From positions 1,424,498 through 1,488,497 of the forward strand of contig KN805370.1 in assembly GCA_000818945.1 (NCBI GenBank): a stretch of DNA of 64,000 nt. The letters run 5' to 3'. Under the pieces are notes generated by a model, which saw only the letters and a program-made list of their open reading frames with translations, was not told the origin of the DNA and made no database searches. The stretch comes from Schizochytrium sp. CCTCC M209059. Its lineage: Eukaryota; Sar; Bigyra; Thraustochytrida; Thraustochytriidae. Position numbers and translations under genes: made by a program. Shown here in pieces: positions 9,325 through 19,780 of this stretch; positions within the stretch are counted from its first letter, which is position 1; every line of letters starts with the position of its first letter.

Positions 9325-12300
9325 ATGAACCCTGCGCGGCATGAAGTGTCGCGGAGACGCCCACGGACAGCCGACGATGCAGGTGCAGCTACGTCCAAGA
9401 ATGACAGGCGCGCACAGTTTCGAGACTCCTTGTTTCCTGAAACCTTTCGCAAAAGAAGCGAATTCGCACGCATTATGGACATGCCGATCGAGCGCGTGAC
9501 GCACAAACGAGCCGACATGCACGCATATCTCTCGCTCGAGACGGGTGTTGATCCTGATCTGGACCCTCGCTTCTTCAAACCATCCGAAGAAGCAATCGAG
9601 GTCTTTGTACGCAGACCCAAGCTACAGCAAGAGGCCGAGGAGCGCGCGGCCTCATCAACACGTAGAGTCAGCGATACTCGCGAAAAGGCGAATGCAGCTC
9701 GCCCGCGTCGTCAGTCTCGTAAATCTAGCACTCTCAATCATGCTCACACAGAGACCGAGGTCACTTCAGTGCCGCGACGAAGGCGCACGACAAAGAGCAG
9801 CCCCAAAGGCAGAAAGTCATTGTCAAAAGCAAATTCCTTTACCAGTATCAGATCGTCACTTACTGTGTGCGCCTCCCAAGGCCCCCAAGATTCACGTGGA
9901 AAAGCTTCGCCGAGCCACGAGTATTTCCAAGACCGATATGGTCGCGATGAGTTTCATCGTTTACGAAATGGACCCGCATCGAGAAATCCAGGATTGTCTT
10001 CAGAAGGTCTAGCGCTTGCTCTTGCGGCTGGAGAACACCAGTTGAGTTTGGCACTTGTCTTGCACGCCTCCACGGTTGGAAACGGGCACACCCTCACTGT
10101 CCAGGCAGCCAAGAACTTGCGACATTGTCTCTTGGCACAGAAAAAGACAAGAGAGGCCCAAGAACTTGACCGGAATCTGGACCAAACTCTCGTCAAGCTT
10201 CGTAAACGTCTCGAGCTGAAGCGTACAACAAAACAATCCGCGAGCAAAGACGCCAAGGCCGCTGATGATGCGACCAGGGGATCCTCCGAAGAAGATGCAT
10301 ATCAGTCAATGCGTCGGACCATTGCGCGAGCACGCAGCGATGATGAGAGCAACGCGCAGAAGCTTCCCTTTGAGAGATCAATATTTACGCCCGTAGAGTT
10401 TGCTGGATCCTTAAGCTTTTCGAAAACCCCGCCGAGCAAGAGGACCATTTATCCGCGCTGGAATGAGTTTCGTGCGGAAACAAAGCTTGATGTCGATGGC
10501 GCTTCGTATGTGCTTCGAGACTCTGTATCTGTACATTTTGTGTACAAGCACTCTGACGATGAAAAACGAGATCACGGGGAGCTGGATAGACTGGGCATTG
10601 TGCGAGTCAATCCAAAGGGACAGAGAGATATTTCGGAAGAAAAAGGAACGCTGGAATTGAATCCAAGTGATGTCGTAGCGACTCTACCTGTACCTTCGGG
10701 CAAAGAAGGTACAGTAGTCTTTCGCGGAAATCAGATCACCGACGTTGGTTCCTTTTCCGTGCACTACCTGCTTCACGGAAGTTTCTTTTCAATCGGATCC
10801 TCTGCGGCGTTCGACATTTGCCACGTCCATATTAGCCTTGACGTGCTCAACAAGGATATTCGTAGCGGCGACGCAATTCACATACAGTACAGTTCCAGCT
10901 TGCAGCAAGGTCAGCTTCAGTGCGACTGGATTGGCCTATTTCGCGAGGACGACGAGTACGAAGAAGTGGATGATAAATACAATGACTACCCCAATGACCA
11001 ACGGAGAGGGTCGCCCGACACCTGCATCCTGCGTTTGCCTTTGGGGCCCGAGAGGTCCGGAGAATGTGTGATCGATGAAGGTCAGGCGCGAGGGCTGCGG
11101 CCCGGGGTTTATCATGTGCGTAGTTATTACGAAGCGGGAGACACATATGTAGAGACGGGAAAGTCGGCATCGTTTATTATTCGTGTACGCGAAAGCGTGT
11201 ATCGCAGTCGTTCCATGAGCATCGAGAGACACGTGCGTATGTGTATCATTACGAACCCAGGGGACCTCAAGCAAGACCGTTTGGCTCTCCGCGAAGCACT
11301 AAATGAACGCCTCGAGGACTTTAGGCGCCGCTATCGCGTCCAAATCACGCTAGTTGATCTCGCCGATCATATCCTTGCGGATGATTTGTGTGCCGACAAA
11401 CTCGACGACTTGTCGCGAGGCATGAGCGGCGTGGAAGCGCTGTTTCACGAGATCGAGGCTTGTCGGCCCTTCAACTTTCTTCTTGTTGCAGACCGTTTCG
11501 GATGGTTGCTCCGAGACGGCGTACCAGCGCGACTCGAGCGCATGATGCCATGGCTTCAGAGGGAGGCAACCAAACAGCGCAGCATTCTCGACGTTGCGGC
11601 CGAATTTGCTGTGGAGACTCCTCTTGCCCAAGGCGAGGATAGTGACGTGGAGGCCGTCGTTTTCTGGAAATGCACACGAGCAGATCCGCTCGACGCAGCC
11701 TTGGGAACTACAACGGAGAACAGTGACCCGGAGAGACTCGAGGCGGACGCTGATGAGAACTTTGATGGTTTGTTGCGGCTCGAAGAGAGAATGTGGCGTG
11801 AGTGCGGGCTTGAAGCACTTTCCTACGAGTCCATCGAAGAGTTGGCGTCGAACACTGCAGACCAAGTTCTGGACGAGCTTGAGGCTGTATTCCCTGAAGA
11901 AGCAGTGCCTTCTGCGCGTCGTATTGTCATGTGCAGCATGGAGTCTGTCGCCAATCTCTACCGTCGGCGCGTAGGAGAACTCTCGCCTGGATTTCAGCAG
12001 ATCATGACCTCTTTGGAAGCGTTTGCGCTTTTTCTTCCCCGAAATCTCCCGTACTCATTGCACGACCTCACGGAGCTTCAGGTAAACATGGTGCGCAAGA
12101 CGGTACGGACTTTGGGTGCCGATGCAGAGGCGACCTTGCGTGAACGATTAGGAGACTCGCTTTTCTTGCCAGAGATTAATCCTACATGGTCGCGCGTTGA
12201 CTCGTGCGCACCTGATGTATGGGATCGGGGCACGCCTCTTGCTCTTGTGGCGAGCCCTCTTGCGGGCAAATCGACTCTCGTCTCGCTTTTAATGAAGAAT

Positions 12301-13575
12301 TTGCATGCATCGATGCTTCCCTGGGGCGACCTAACTTCAACGGCGACGGAACTCACAACAAGGCAGTTCTTTGTGCACAAGGGCATACGGCATATTCTGA
12401 TTGGGCTGTTTCTTGGTTCGTCATCCAAGTTTCGAACCGGGGCCTCGATAGCCTCGTACGTGGTCCAAGAAGTCTTGGAAGCGCTTGGAGAGACCACAGT
12501 ACTAGGATCTATGGGGCTGGGTTCGCCTTCGCAGGTGCAGCATCAACAGCAGTCTGCGGGAACTCATGGAGTCGATTTCGACGTCTTGATTCCGGTACTT
12601 CAGAGACACAAAGCACGACTACTTCTCGTGCTTGATGATGTTGATGAAGTCGGCGTGAACTGGCTGCCCCGAACACTTGATCCATTTCTCTTTCGTCTCA
12701 TCTTGACGATGAAACCAAACTCCGCTGCGTATCAAAGCGCCAAACAGCGCCTCTTCAACTTTGCATATCTAGCTCAAGCTTTCCCGTCAGATTTGCTGGA
12801 CAAAATGGAGAAAGGCGCAGGAAACGTGCAAGCAGCAACGCTGCGCTCTGTCACAGGGAACCTGACGTCCCGCCAAACGTGTGCTGGTCTTGACGCGATT
12901 ATGGACATGAATGCAGTCGCGACTAAACTCGTGAAAAAGAGTATGGCAGAGCTTGGGTCGCATCAAGGCAAGGCAGCAGAGCTATTACAGTTGTGCAAAT
13001 CGGACCCGACGTGGTGGTGCCACATCTTTGAACGCGTGAATCCTGCGTCCTTTAAGCGACAGCTTATTTGCGATGACGCGACGATTGGTCGCTTTAATCT
13101 CGTTCTCTTTGCTTGGGAGGCTAACATTCTGAACGAGTCTGGCCATCTGTCCGCGATCAAGGCCCTCCCAACGCGGAATCTCATGCATGACATTCTAGGG
13201 CGTCTTGTAAAGCAGCGGCCGACTGCTGGATTGATGCTGCAAGTGCTCGTCCGGCCCGCGAACAAAGCCGTGGCAGAGCGCGAACTCATGAGCATAATCG
13301 AGAGTCATCGCCACTGGAATGCGGTACACTATAGTGTGGCGCGCAGATTCTTTATCGAAACGATTGCGGAGCCAGTGGCTGGCAAACTCGTTTTGCGGAA
13401 TCAGTGGCTCCGAGAGACCATTGAAGAGTTCTTGCACACAACGAGCGTCCCCAAGCTGACTCACCATCAGCAGTCTACGCTTCATATCAAATCGGGGTCG
13501 CCGCAGTCCACAATGGGGGGACGTCAGCGTCGCCTTTCGCATATTATGTCTGCTGCAAGCCCATCTAGTCCATGA
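9325..13575 (+). CDS. Large STAND-type NTPase with two SKICH-like domains (NPHP3/TEP1-like core)
   Basis: 1,416 residues. STAND proteins are NTP-driven switches that assemble signalling scaffolds. Order: disordered basic N-terminus (1-200); helical segment (about 230-300); two tandem beta-sandwich domains (about 390-625), the second with DWIGLF and a PGVYHVRSYYEAG ending, as in SKICH modules; a DUF4062-like Rossmann region (about 630-760) with VQITLVDL and FLLVADRFGWLL, as found before the NACHT domain in nephrocystin-3 and TEP1; then an NTPase with Walker A ASPLAGKST (K982) and Walker B LLLVLDDVDE (D1104), and a helical C-terminus. The first Walker A residue is Ala rather than Gly, which the [AG]xxxxGK[ST] pattern allows. 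WD40 and TPR repeats usual in relatives are not evident. M at 9325 is the first ATG; upstream codons are open but lack one. Confidence 0.75.
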   Translation: MNPARHEVSRRRPRTADDAGAATSKNDRRAQFRDSLFPETFRKRSEFARIMDMPIERVTHKRADMHAYLSLETGVDPDLDPRFFKPSEEAIEVFVRRPKLQQEAEERAASSTRRVSDTREKANAARPRRQSRKSSTLNHAHTETEVTSVPRRRRTTKSSPKGRKSLSKANSFTSIRSSLTVCASQGPQDSRGKASPSHEYFQDRYGRDEFHRLRNGPASRNPGLSSEGLALALAAGEHQLSLALVLHASTVGNGHTLTVQAAKNLRHCLLAQKKTREAQELDRNLDQTLVKLRKRLELKRTTKQSASKDAKAADDATRGSSEEDAYQSMRRTIARARSDDESNAQKLPFERSIFTPVEFAGSLSFSKTPPSKRTIYPRWNEFRAETKLDVDGASYVLRDSVSVHFVYKHSDDEKRDHGELDRLGIVRVNPKGQRDISEEKGTLELNPSDVVATLPVPSGKEGTVVFRGNQITDVGSFSVHYLLHGSFFSIGSSAAFDICHVHISLDVLNKDIRSGDAIHIQYSSSLQQGQLQCDWIGLFREDDEYEEVDDKYNDYPNDQRRGSPDTCILRLPLGPERSGECVIDEGQARGLRPGVYHVRSYYEAGDTYVETGKSASFIIRVRESVYRSRSMSIERHVRMCIITNPGDLKQDRLALREALNERLEDFRRRYRVQITLVDLADHILADDLCADKLDDLSRGMSGVEALFHEIEACRPFNFLLVADRFGWLLRDGVPARLERMMPWLQREATKQRSILDVAAEFAVETPLAQGEDSDVEAVVFWKCTRADPLDAALGTTTENSDPERLEADADENFDGLLRLEERMWRECGLEALSYESIEELASNTADQVLDELEAVFPEEAVPSARRIVMCSMESVANLYRRRVGELSPGFQQIMTSLEAFALFLPRNLPYSLHDLTELQVNMVRKTVRTLGADAEATLRERLGDSLFLPEINPTWSRVDSCAPDVWDRGTPLALVASPLAGKSTLVSLLMKNLHASMLPWGDLTSTATELTTRQFFVHKGIRHILIGLFLGSSSKFRTGASIASYVVQEVLEALGETTVLGSMGLGSPSQVQHQQQSAGTHGVDFDVLIPVLQRHKARLLLVLDDVDEVGVNWLPRTLDPFLFRLILTMKPNSAAYQSAKQRLFNFAYLAQAFPSDLLDKMEKGAGNVQAATLRSVTGNLTSRQTCAGLDAIMDMNAVATKLVKKSMAELGSHQGKAAELLQLCKSDPTWWCHIFERVNPASFKRQLICDDATIGRFNLVLFAWEANILNESGHLSAIKALPTRNLMHDILGRLVKQRPTAGLMLQVLVRPANKAVAERELMSIIESHRHWNAVHYSVARRFFIETIAEPVAGKLVLRNQWLRETIEEFLHTTSVPKLTHHQQSTLHIKSGSPQSTMGGRQRRLSHIMSAASPSSP

Positions 13576-14083
13576 TGCGCCAGTGGCGCAGTATATCACA
13601 TGCATTCTTCTGTACCGAAAGAGGCACATTGAATTTATTTGGTCAAAATGCCAAGGTGCTGGTCAAACAATTCTCTCGACGCGCTGCCCAGACGCATAAT
13701 GTATTCAATATGCAATGCATTCAGCTATGGATCGAAGATGTCGCACCAGGACCCGATATGCCGATTCAAAAAACTTTATGTAGCGGCGACGATGCAGCGG
13801 ATACCATTCAGGTCAGCAATCGGACCGCGACGGAACAATAGCGAGACAGCGATGAGCGCAAAAGTCATGTTTCTTATCAGAGAGATGAGCAGCAAATATC
13901 ACAAGAAAAGGCAGGATGCCTGCGTGAACTTGCGACCACTCAATCTCGCAGATCGAACAGAAGGTATAAAATTGCATGAAGATAATCGTTACTACGTTTG
14001 TATCGTAAATTTGAGAGAATAAGTGATTGGGGGAGGAAATTTCAGGGACACGTATCATTTACACACTCGTGCAAAATGTGCGT
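13576..14083. other. Convergent intergenic region
   Basis: Holds the 3' ends of the STAND gene and the kinase gene, which face each other. AT-richer than the flanking genes. No gene or repeat is supported. Confidence 0.5.
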
Positions 14084-15457
14084 TCACCGATTGCGCAAAA
14101 ATGGATGAGCTCTGAGCTCAGCGAGTCTGGGCCGCAAGGCAGGGTCAGTCTGAAATATCCTGTCGAGAAGGTCAAGGAAGAGAGGAGATACACGAAGGTC
14201 ATCGCTGACACGTCCCTTGGCAATGAGATGGCGCATGACGGCAGCCGTCCCTTTCCGGCTCCGAAGGTGGAATCGAGGACAACCCGGACCAGGCTGGTCA
14301 AATGGAAAATTTCCAGTAAGTAAGACAAAGAGACAGACTCCAAAGGACCAAATATCGCTGGCAACCGGATCAAGTGTCGCCCCTTGGACATGGTGAAAGA
14401 CCTCAGGTGCCATGTAATTGAGCTTGCCCGTGAAGCTGGACGGTATGTGAGCCCACTCGCCAGATTCTGGAGAGGTGAGTCGAAGAGGCGCCGCGAGTCC
14501 GAAATCCAGCAGGAGGATGTCGCCTGTTTGGGTGGAAAGGCAGAAGTTCTCGAGTGAGATGTCCCGATGGGCAATTCCCAGATTGCTCAGGAACTCGATC
14601 GAGGCAAGCATTTGTGCGGCCATGCCTTGCACGGCGTGCTCTTCAAAGCCTTTACGCGAGAACCTGAAACGGTCACGCGTGGCATCCAAGAGACTTGAAT
14701 CAGCGTAGGGCATGACGGCAAAGGAGAAAGCAGGCGTGTCGTAGAATCTGTCGAGCGGTAAAATATTACGATGACCAAATTTGCTGACGAGGCCATGGAT
14801 TATAAACTCGCGAGCATAGCGGAGCGGATCCGCCTCAAGATGGTCCGCGCTCTTGCCAAGCACTTTGATGACCTTGATGCCGCTTTCACCGCAGCTCGCG
14901 CCCGAGGCTTGGGCAGGGCCCGTTGCGATTGATATGGTGCGAGGTTCCTCCTCATTCTCGACGTGGGCGATGACGCGTTCGAACATGAAGACCTCTTGAG
15001 ATTCTGTGTCGAAAAGCATTTCGCGCTCCGCGCCATTTCTGAACTGATTGATGATTTCTGCGCTCCTTGATGGAAGAGCAGAAGCAAAGGCCGTGAACAT
15101 GCTGCTTGAATGCTGGCCGGCAGCGCAACCAAGATGAAAATCCGCAATAGCTCCCCAAGCAGAGAGCTTGGCGAATTCCCGTCGGGCCTCTTCGAGCCTG
15201 ATGCGAGCGAACTTTTTGGCATTTGAGTCTTTTTCCTCGTGAAATTTGCTCAACAGCTCGGTCATTTGTGTTCGCACAAAGGCTTCTCTTTGCGCGCTCT
15301 TCCGGCGCAGCTCGGTGGTCGGGGGGCTGTTCCAAGGGTGCAAGCGAGGGGGGGGCTCTGGGCTTTGTGCGTCTGTCGCCGAAGGTTGCTGCTCCAGTGC
15401 TGCTCCAGTAGGAGCTTGTGTCATGGTTGCGCTCGTGCTGTTGTTCGTTGCATTCAT
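14084..15457 (-). CDS. Protein kinase domain protein, family unassigned
   Basis: 457 residues with a C-terminal Ser/Thr-type kinase domain. The beta-3 lysine is probably K198 (VIKVL), the catalytic loop is HRDISLEN (D299, N304), the magnesium motif is DFG (318-320), and APE closes the activation segment, followed by SDIWSFGVCLFVLLTGNFPF. All catalytic residues are present, so activity is likely. No GxGxxG loop is visible ahead of K198; the stretch there is Gly/Ser/Ala-rich and irregular. The first 190 residues start with a Pro/Gln-rich disordered tail and then a charged helix (about 50-110). The tail ends soon after the kinase domain. Start ATG 15457 precedes MNATNNSTS; an internal Met is possible. 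It diverges from the ankyrin-like gene across a 1.6-kb gap. Confidence 0.85.
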   Translation of the reverse strand: MNATNNSTSATMTQAPTGAALEQQPSATDAQSPEPPPRLHPWNSPPTTELRRKSAQREAFVRTQMTELLSKFHEEKDSNAKKFARIRLEEARREFAKLSAWGAIADFHLGCAAGQHSSSMFTAFASALPSRSAEIINQFRNGAEREMLFDTESQEVFMFERVIAHVENEEEPRTISIATGPAQASGASCGESGIKVIKVLGKSADHLEADPLRYAREFIIHGLVSKFGHRNILPLDRFYDTPAFSFAVMPYADSSLLDATRDRFRFSRKGFEEHAVQGMAAQMLASIEFLSNLGIAHRDISLENFCLSTQTGDILLLDFGLAAPLRLTSPESGEWAHIPSSFTGKLNYMAPEVFHHVQGATLDPVASDIWSFGVCLFVLLTGNFPFDQPGPGCPRFHLRSRKGTAAVMRHLIAKGRVSDDLRVSPLFLDLLDRIFQTDPALRPRLAELRAHPFLRNR

Positions 15458-16392
15458 GGTTGTGTGCGTCGATATTGTATGTTTGGGGGTGCAGTCTGCG
15501 GCGGGCGGACTTGACTTGTTGGTTTCCCTGGATGGTTCCCTCGTCCTCGTCGTAGATGCAATGGCAAATACGATGCAAATGCGATGCGTTGATAGATGTG
15601 TATCGATGGATCCCGGTCGCGAGATGTTTCGTGCGTGTGGATTTCTGTGTTTTCTTGTTTTTTTCTGTTGTCAGCGTGTCTGAGATATGCTGTGTCCGTC
15701 CAAGTCCCTGGCGATGTGATCACATGTTGGCTCAGGGACCGCAAGCACTGTGCTGTGGGGGGCGAAAGGATCTCGCTACGACTCTCGCGCTCGTCTTACT
15801 GTTGCTCGGAGCAACAGCAAGGGGACATAGCGACTCGAGACCGAAAAAGAAGAAAATCGTCACTACCCTCTGCAGCCCACCGCGGCTGCTGCTGCAGGGC
15901 CTCTAGGGCCCGGTGGGCGCGCCGAGGCTGCGTCAGCGCGGCCCCGCGTCCACCTCGTCCCGGGCGGGCAAGCTCGCGAGCAACCGGGCGCGCGTCTCCG
16001 CCGCTGCCTCTGGCGCCAGTGGTTGGTCGCCTCTGCTCGCAGGTCGACTCCGTCGCGCTGCCGGGGACGATTGGATCCAGCCGATCCCGACCTCGCGGCG
16101 GCTCGCAGGGTGCGCGATCGGGCGGGCGCGCGCGGGGAAGCTCCGCCGCCACGTTGGGCCTCTTTGTCTCTGCGCGGATAGGCCCCTTAGCCGCCGCCGC
16201 GGATATCCTTGAGGACGATGGATATCCTCGTACCAAAAGGGGTTGCGCGCCCGTTGCCGGAACGGGCCCGCGCGCCGGCGCGGTGCGAGAATGTGCTGCG
16301 GCGCGGTGCAACCCTCGCGGCGCGGGCGGGGAGATGGCCGCAGGGGCCGGCGCGCTCGAGGGCGAACGCGCGCGCGCAGGTTCGAGCAGCCA

Positions 16393-16424
<32 letters not shown>

Positions 16425-17076
16425 GGAGGCACGTCTGCGCGGTGGGGACAATAACGATGCGTCCCCGTCCAGCGATATCATACTTGACATGCGGCTGCTC
16501 GAGGGCCGCGTCCCCGTCGGAAGGTCGACGGCGGGCTCTCGACCTCGAGCTGCCCTGCTGGTCCCTTTCCCCCGCTGCAGACGTGCCTCTGCCGCCCCCT
16601 TTCGCGCGCTGCGACGTCAAGACGGGATCTCCCCTGTGGCCCAAGACCTAGTGGCCCTTGTGCTTTGTATGTCTAGTATCATTGGAAACGAGCATATCCG
16701 TTGTGAAAGTGAGCCGGGTCGCGGGCCGCCCGTGACTTTCGGACTCACTCACTGGCAGACAGACAGACAGACAGACTCACAGTCAGGCTCGAAGTCACGA
16801 CTTGCACTGCGACTCTTGCAGTGAGTGGGTCAGACTCGGACTCGGACTCGGACCCGGACTTGAACTCGGGCCTGAGCTGGACCGCGAAGGACTTCAGGCT
16901 TCGAAGTAGCTGTGTAACGCAACGTTTGTACCACACCAGAACTTTGCAAAAAAGCTGAGCTGATTCGCGTGCTACATTTAATTTCAGCGAATGACCTACA
17001 CGACGTGAGCTAGCAGGCGTGCAAGAAGTTGAGGAAGCAAGCACGTGGACGAGAGAGCCTCCACGGGTGTGTCGGC
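15458..17076. other. Divergent 1.6-kb intergenic region, GC-rich with simple repeats
   Basis: Separates two divergent starts. Contains a (GAGCCG)n hexanucleotide run at 16391-16426, (AGAC)n at about 16757-16776, and (GGACTC)n at about 16830-16855, plus two copies of GGATATCCT near 16200-16230. Overlapping long open frames on both strands (15596-16651 plus, 15796-16644 minus) are Arg/Ala/Pro-rich and look like products of GC bias. Confidence 0.55.
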
Positions 17077-19695
17077 ATGGGCGGCGCTGTGGCGTCTGTG
17101 CCGGCGAATGCGAGTCTAGCCAAGGCCAGCCTCCAAGTGCAGACCTTGGCGCTTCGCTCTCAAGTGACAGTGAATCGCTTGCTCGATGTGCCAGCAAGCA
17201 GCGACGATGTTCTGGTACAAGCAGTCCCGGACTCTGGCACTGAACTGCCCAGTCACGGGCAGCGCGCCACAGAGGCCGTGGAGACGTCTGTGGCGCAAGT
17301 GGAAGTGCCAGCGTCCTTTGGAATGAGAGGGATGCTCATGAACGCCCGCCGAGAGTCCTATGTTGTTGGTGGTGCAGATGATAATAGAGTTGAGGCCAGC
17401 ACTCTTCGTGACACGGAAGCTGCGTGGAAACGCGCTGCAGGGCTTCGTGGAGAGGATCTCCCAAAGGTATCGAATGCAGAACGAAGAAACCGATTCAGCA
17501 TCTCTGCAAAGCCTTCTCGTTCAAAACGACCACGGAGGTACTCTGTCGGGGACCCGGATGCGCCGGAATGCCCCCCTTGGGAGCCGGAGATTGCTCTTAC
17601 AGCTGCGAGCAAGCTTGGCAAATTGCATCGACATTACCCGTTTTCGGACTTCTCGCGGGTAAAGTTGGAAAAGCATCTCGCAGATGCCAGTACTCATGCT
17701 TCGTATTATAGCAGTCCCCAAAAAGGCGAGCGTTCTGCAAGAGAGACAGAAACGCGTGGTGATGACGCCCTATCTCACTCATCAAAGAGCAAGAGCAAGA
17801 ACAACAACAATAATGGGTATGATGACGACCATGATAATGCTCATGTCAATGCAGACAAAAAGATGAAAGAGGAAAATCGTGCTGTGAAGGATTTTGAGAA
17901 TGGCAATCGTGCGCGTAGAAAGATTGATGGAGAGCGCGGCGAAGATAACAATAAGAGAGATCAACAGCAAGAAGAAGAAGAAGAAGAAGAAGAAAACCTG
18001 GCAGGATTTGTCATGAGCGATGAGGACGACGAGAAGACGCTCGACGCACTCGATGCTGTGGAGGCGACGCGAAGAGCAGCGCAACGCATTCAACTCAACG
18101 AGGTGCTCACGCAAGTGACCATGCTGGAGTGCGCCGCAAACAGGTATCGCGCGCTGTCCGGATCATCGTGGCGTCCAAGTCGCGTCAAGTTTACACAGCA
18201 AATATTGCGGCCTCTCTTTCTCGACATGATGCGGACCCACGCATACGAGCATGTGGGCCTGGACCCTATCGAGGAGATTGCGAAAACTCGCATTGTCGAT
18301 TTTCTCGATGCGTACATGGCAGTATACGCAGAGAAGTTGGATACGAACCGACTCCGTATGGAAGGTGAGCCTTCGCGAGCGAAAATGCTGGCCGATTACT
18401 GCGTCCTGCATGGGTGCTCGTTTGTCAAGGGCTACGAAGAACTTTGTGCACACGGATGGGACGTATCGCGGCGCTCGCTAGGCTTGAAGGCGTTTGTTCG
18501 CGAGGATAAAAACCCTGTTGGGACTGATGCAACGCTTGAAGCTCTTTGTGCGTCCATTCGCGCGATCGACTTGACACAGACCCGACGCGCAATCCCAAGG
18601 TGTACTGACACGCAGATCGCGCAAGGTCTCCTGCTGGCAATCAGCGCCGACATACCTGACAGTAGAATTATTCGTCTACTGCTCAAGGACGTAAACAGCG
18701 GAATGCAGCGCAAAGCTCTCTTGCTCGCAGCTTCACGCAATCGAGTAGATGTTCTCGTGTTGTTAAGCCGGTTACTCTCGGAGATTCCGCATGCGGTGCT
18801 GCATGAGGCGCTCATTGTTGGTGCAAAGCGTGGAGCCTTGTGCACAGTTCGAGCCATGATGGGTTTTGCTGACCACGCGACTCTTGAAAAGGCCATTGCA
18901 ATCGCAGCAGCAATGGACCATGTACACATTGTGCGGCGCTTGCTGCCCCTCATGGAGCCTAAAACTTGGAACACATTGTGGGCAATGGGCGGAGAGCACA
19001 CGAAGCGCTTCCATCATGTGCTTGCGACGCAAGAACGATTCCGTTGGGCTCGATACGGCACGGAATTACCCGTGCCTGATCAGGTTCCAAGAACCCTAGA
19101 TGCAACGAGTCGAGTGTGCCATGATTTTCTGCACGTCGACCTCTTGCTCAGCACTCTGCAAGTGCTGCACGGCATTACGTTTGATCGACGCAGTTTGTGC
19201 GACTTGCAGGCAGGAGCGGGGCATGCTGTTCTCGCGGCATGTCTTTCGCAAAGCTTTCGCCGTGCGGTTGGCTTTGAAGAGGATCGCGAGCTCTCTCAGC
19301 GCGCGAGACTGGCCGTGGAACGATTTGAAGCCGACATGGAAAACCTTTTCGTTCCGAGCTTTGAGGAGGTCGAGGTGGCCCAGGATGAAGACACTGCCGC
19401 TACAACCACAAGTATTCCCGAAATTCATTTCAAGAAGGGTGGAAGGCCACAGCAACAAGCCATTCTACATGAATTACAGCAGGCGCACTTGGTTTTGACG
19501 ACACCAATGGCCGTGCGTGCTCTGGACGTGCGCGCGCTCCGCGATGGTGCGGTTATTGCTGTGTACGCGCCTGCCTCGGACACGCGTCTTTTGCAGCGAA
19601 AGAGTGCGCTGTGCAAGCTGCATCGCATAAAGAACCCTGTTGATAGTTCATTAATCCTCTGGGATGTGTACTTGCGCCGGGGAGAGCAATCGTGA
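17077..19695 (+). CDS. Ankyrin-like repeat protein with C-terminal methyltransferase-like domain
   Basis: 872 residues, no confident family. The N-terminal 280 residues are disordered, with a basic patch, an Asn/Asp-rich stretch and an eight-residue Glu run. A helical region follows (about 330-480), then degenerate ankyrin-like repeats (about 500-640; KALLLAASRNRVDVLVLLSRLL is typical). The C-terminal part has LCDLQAGAGHAVLAACL (D709 onward) followed by AVGFEED, which looks like motif I and the post-I acid of a class I methyltransferase, closest in style to DOT1-like proteins (DxGxGxG...GxE); the glycine loop is QAGAG rather than GSGxG. Whether it still binds SAM is unknown. ATG 17077 is the first in frame; MGGAVAS could be myristoylated. 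The gene converges on the next with 85 bp between. Confidence 0.65.
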   Translation: MGGAVASVPANASLAKASLQVQTLALRSQVTVNRLLDVPASSDDVLVQAVPDSGTELPSHGQRATEAVETSVAQVEVPASFGMRGMLMNARRESYVVGGADDNRVEASTLRDTEAAWKRAAGLRGEDLPKVSNAERRNRFSISAKPSRSKRPRRYSVGDPDAPECPPWEPEIALTAASKLGKLHRHYPFSDFSRVKLEKHLADASTHASYYSSPQKGERSARETETRGDDALSHSSKSKSKNNNNNGYDDDHDNAHVNADKKMKEENRAVKDFENGNRARRKIDGERGEDNNKRDQQQEEEEEEEENLAGFVMSDEDDEKTLDALDAVEATRRAAQRIQLNEVLTQVTMLECAANRYRALSGSSWRPSRVKFTQQILRPLFLDMMRTHAYEHVGLDPIEEIAKTRIVDFLDAYMAVYAEKLDTNRLRMEGEPSRAKMLADYCVLHGCSFVKGYEELCAHGWDVSRRSLGLKAFVREDKNPVGTDATLEALCASIRAIDLTQTRRAIPRCTDTQIAQGLLLAISADIPDSRIIRLLLKDVNSGMQRKALLLAASRNRVDVLVLLSRLLSEIPHAVLHEALIVGAKRGALCTVRAMMGFADHATLEKAIAIAAAMDHVHIVRRLLPLMEPKTWNTLWAMGGEHTKRFHHVLATQERFRWARYGTELPVPDQVPRTLDATSRVCHDFLHVDLLLSTLQVLHGITFDRRSLCDLQAGAGHAVLAACLSQSFRRAVGFEEDRELSQRARLAVERFEADMENLFVPSFEEVEVAQDEDTAATTTSIPEIHFKKGGRPQQQAILHELQQAHLVLTTPMAVRALDVRALRDGAVIAVYAPASDTRLLQRKSALCKLHRIKNPVDSSLILWDVYLRRGEQS

Positions 19696-19780
19696 ATTTG
19701 GTGAGCGCTTTACTGAAGAGACACATCGGGTTATTTAGAAATGATAAAAGAAGTAACGAATGAACGAAGGAAGCTGTGGC

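Noticed and set aside
15596..16651. Plus-strand frame of 351 codons and minus-strand frame at 15796-16644
   Set aside because: Both are low-complexity and include the GAGCCG repeat; neither has a recognisable motif.
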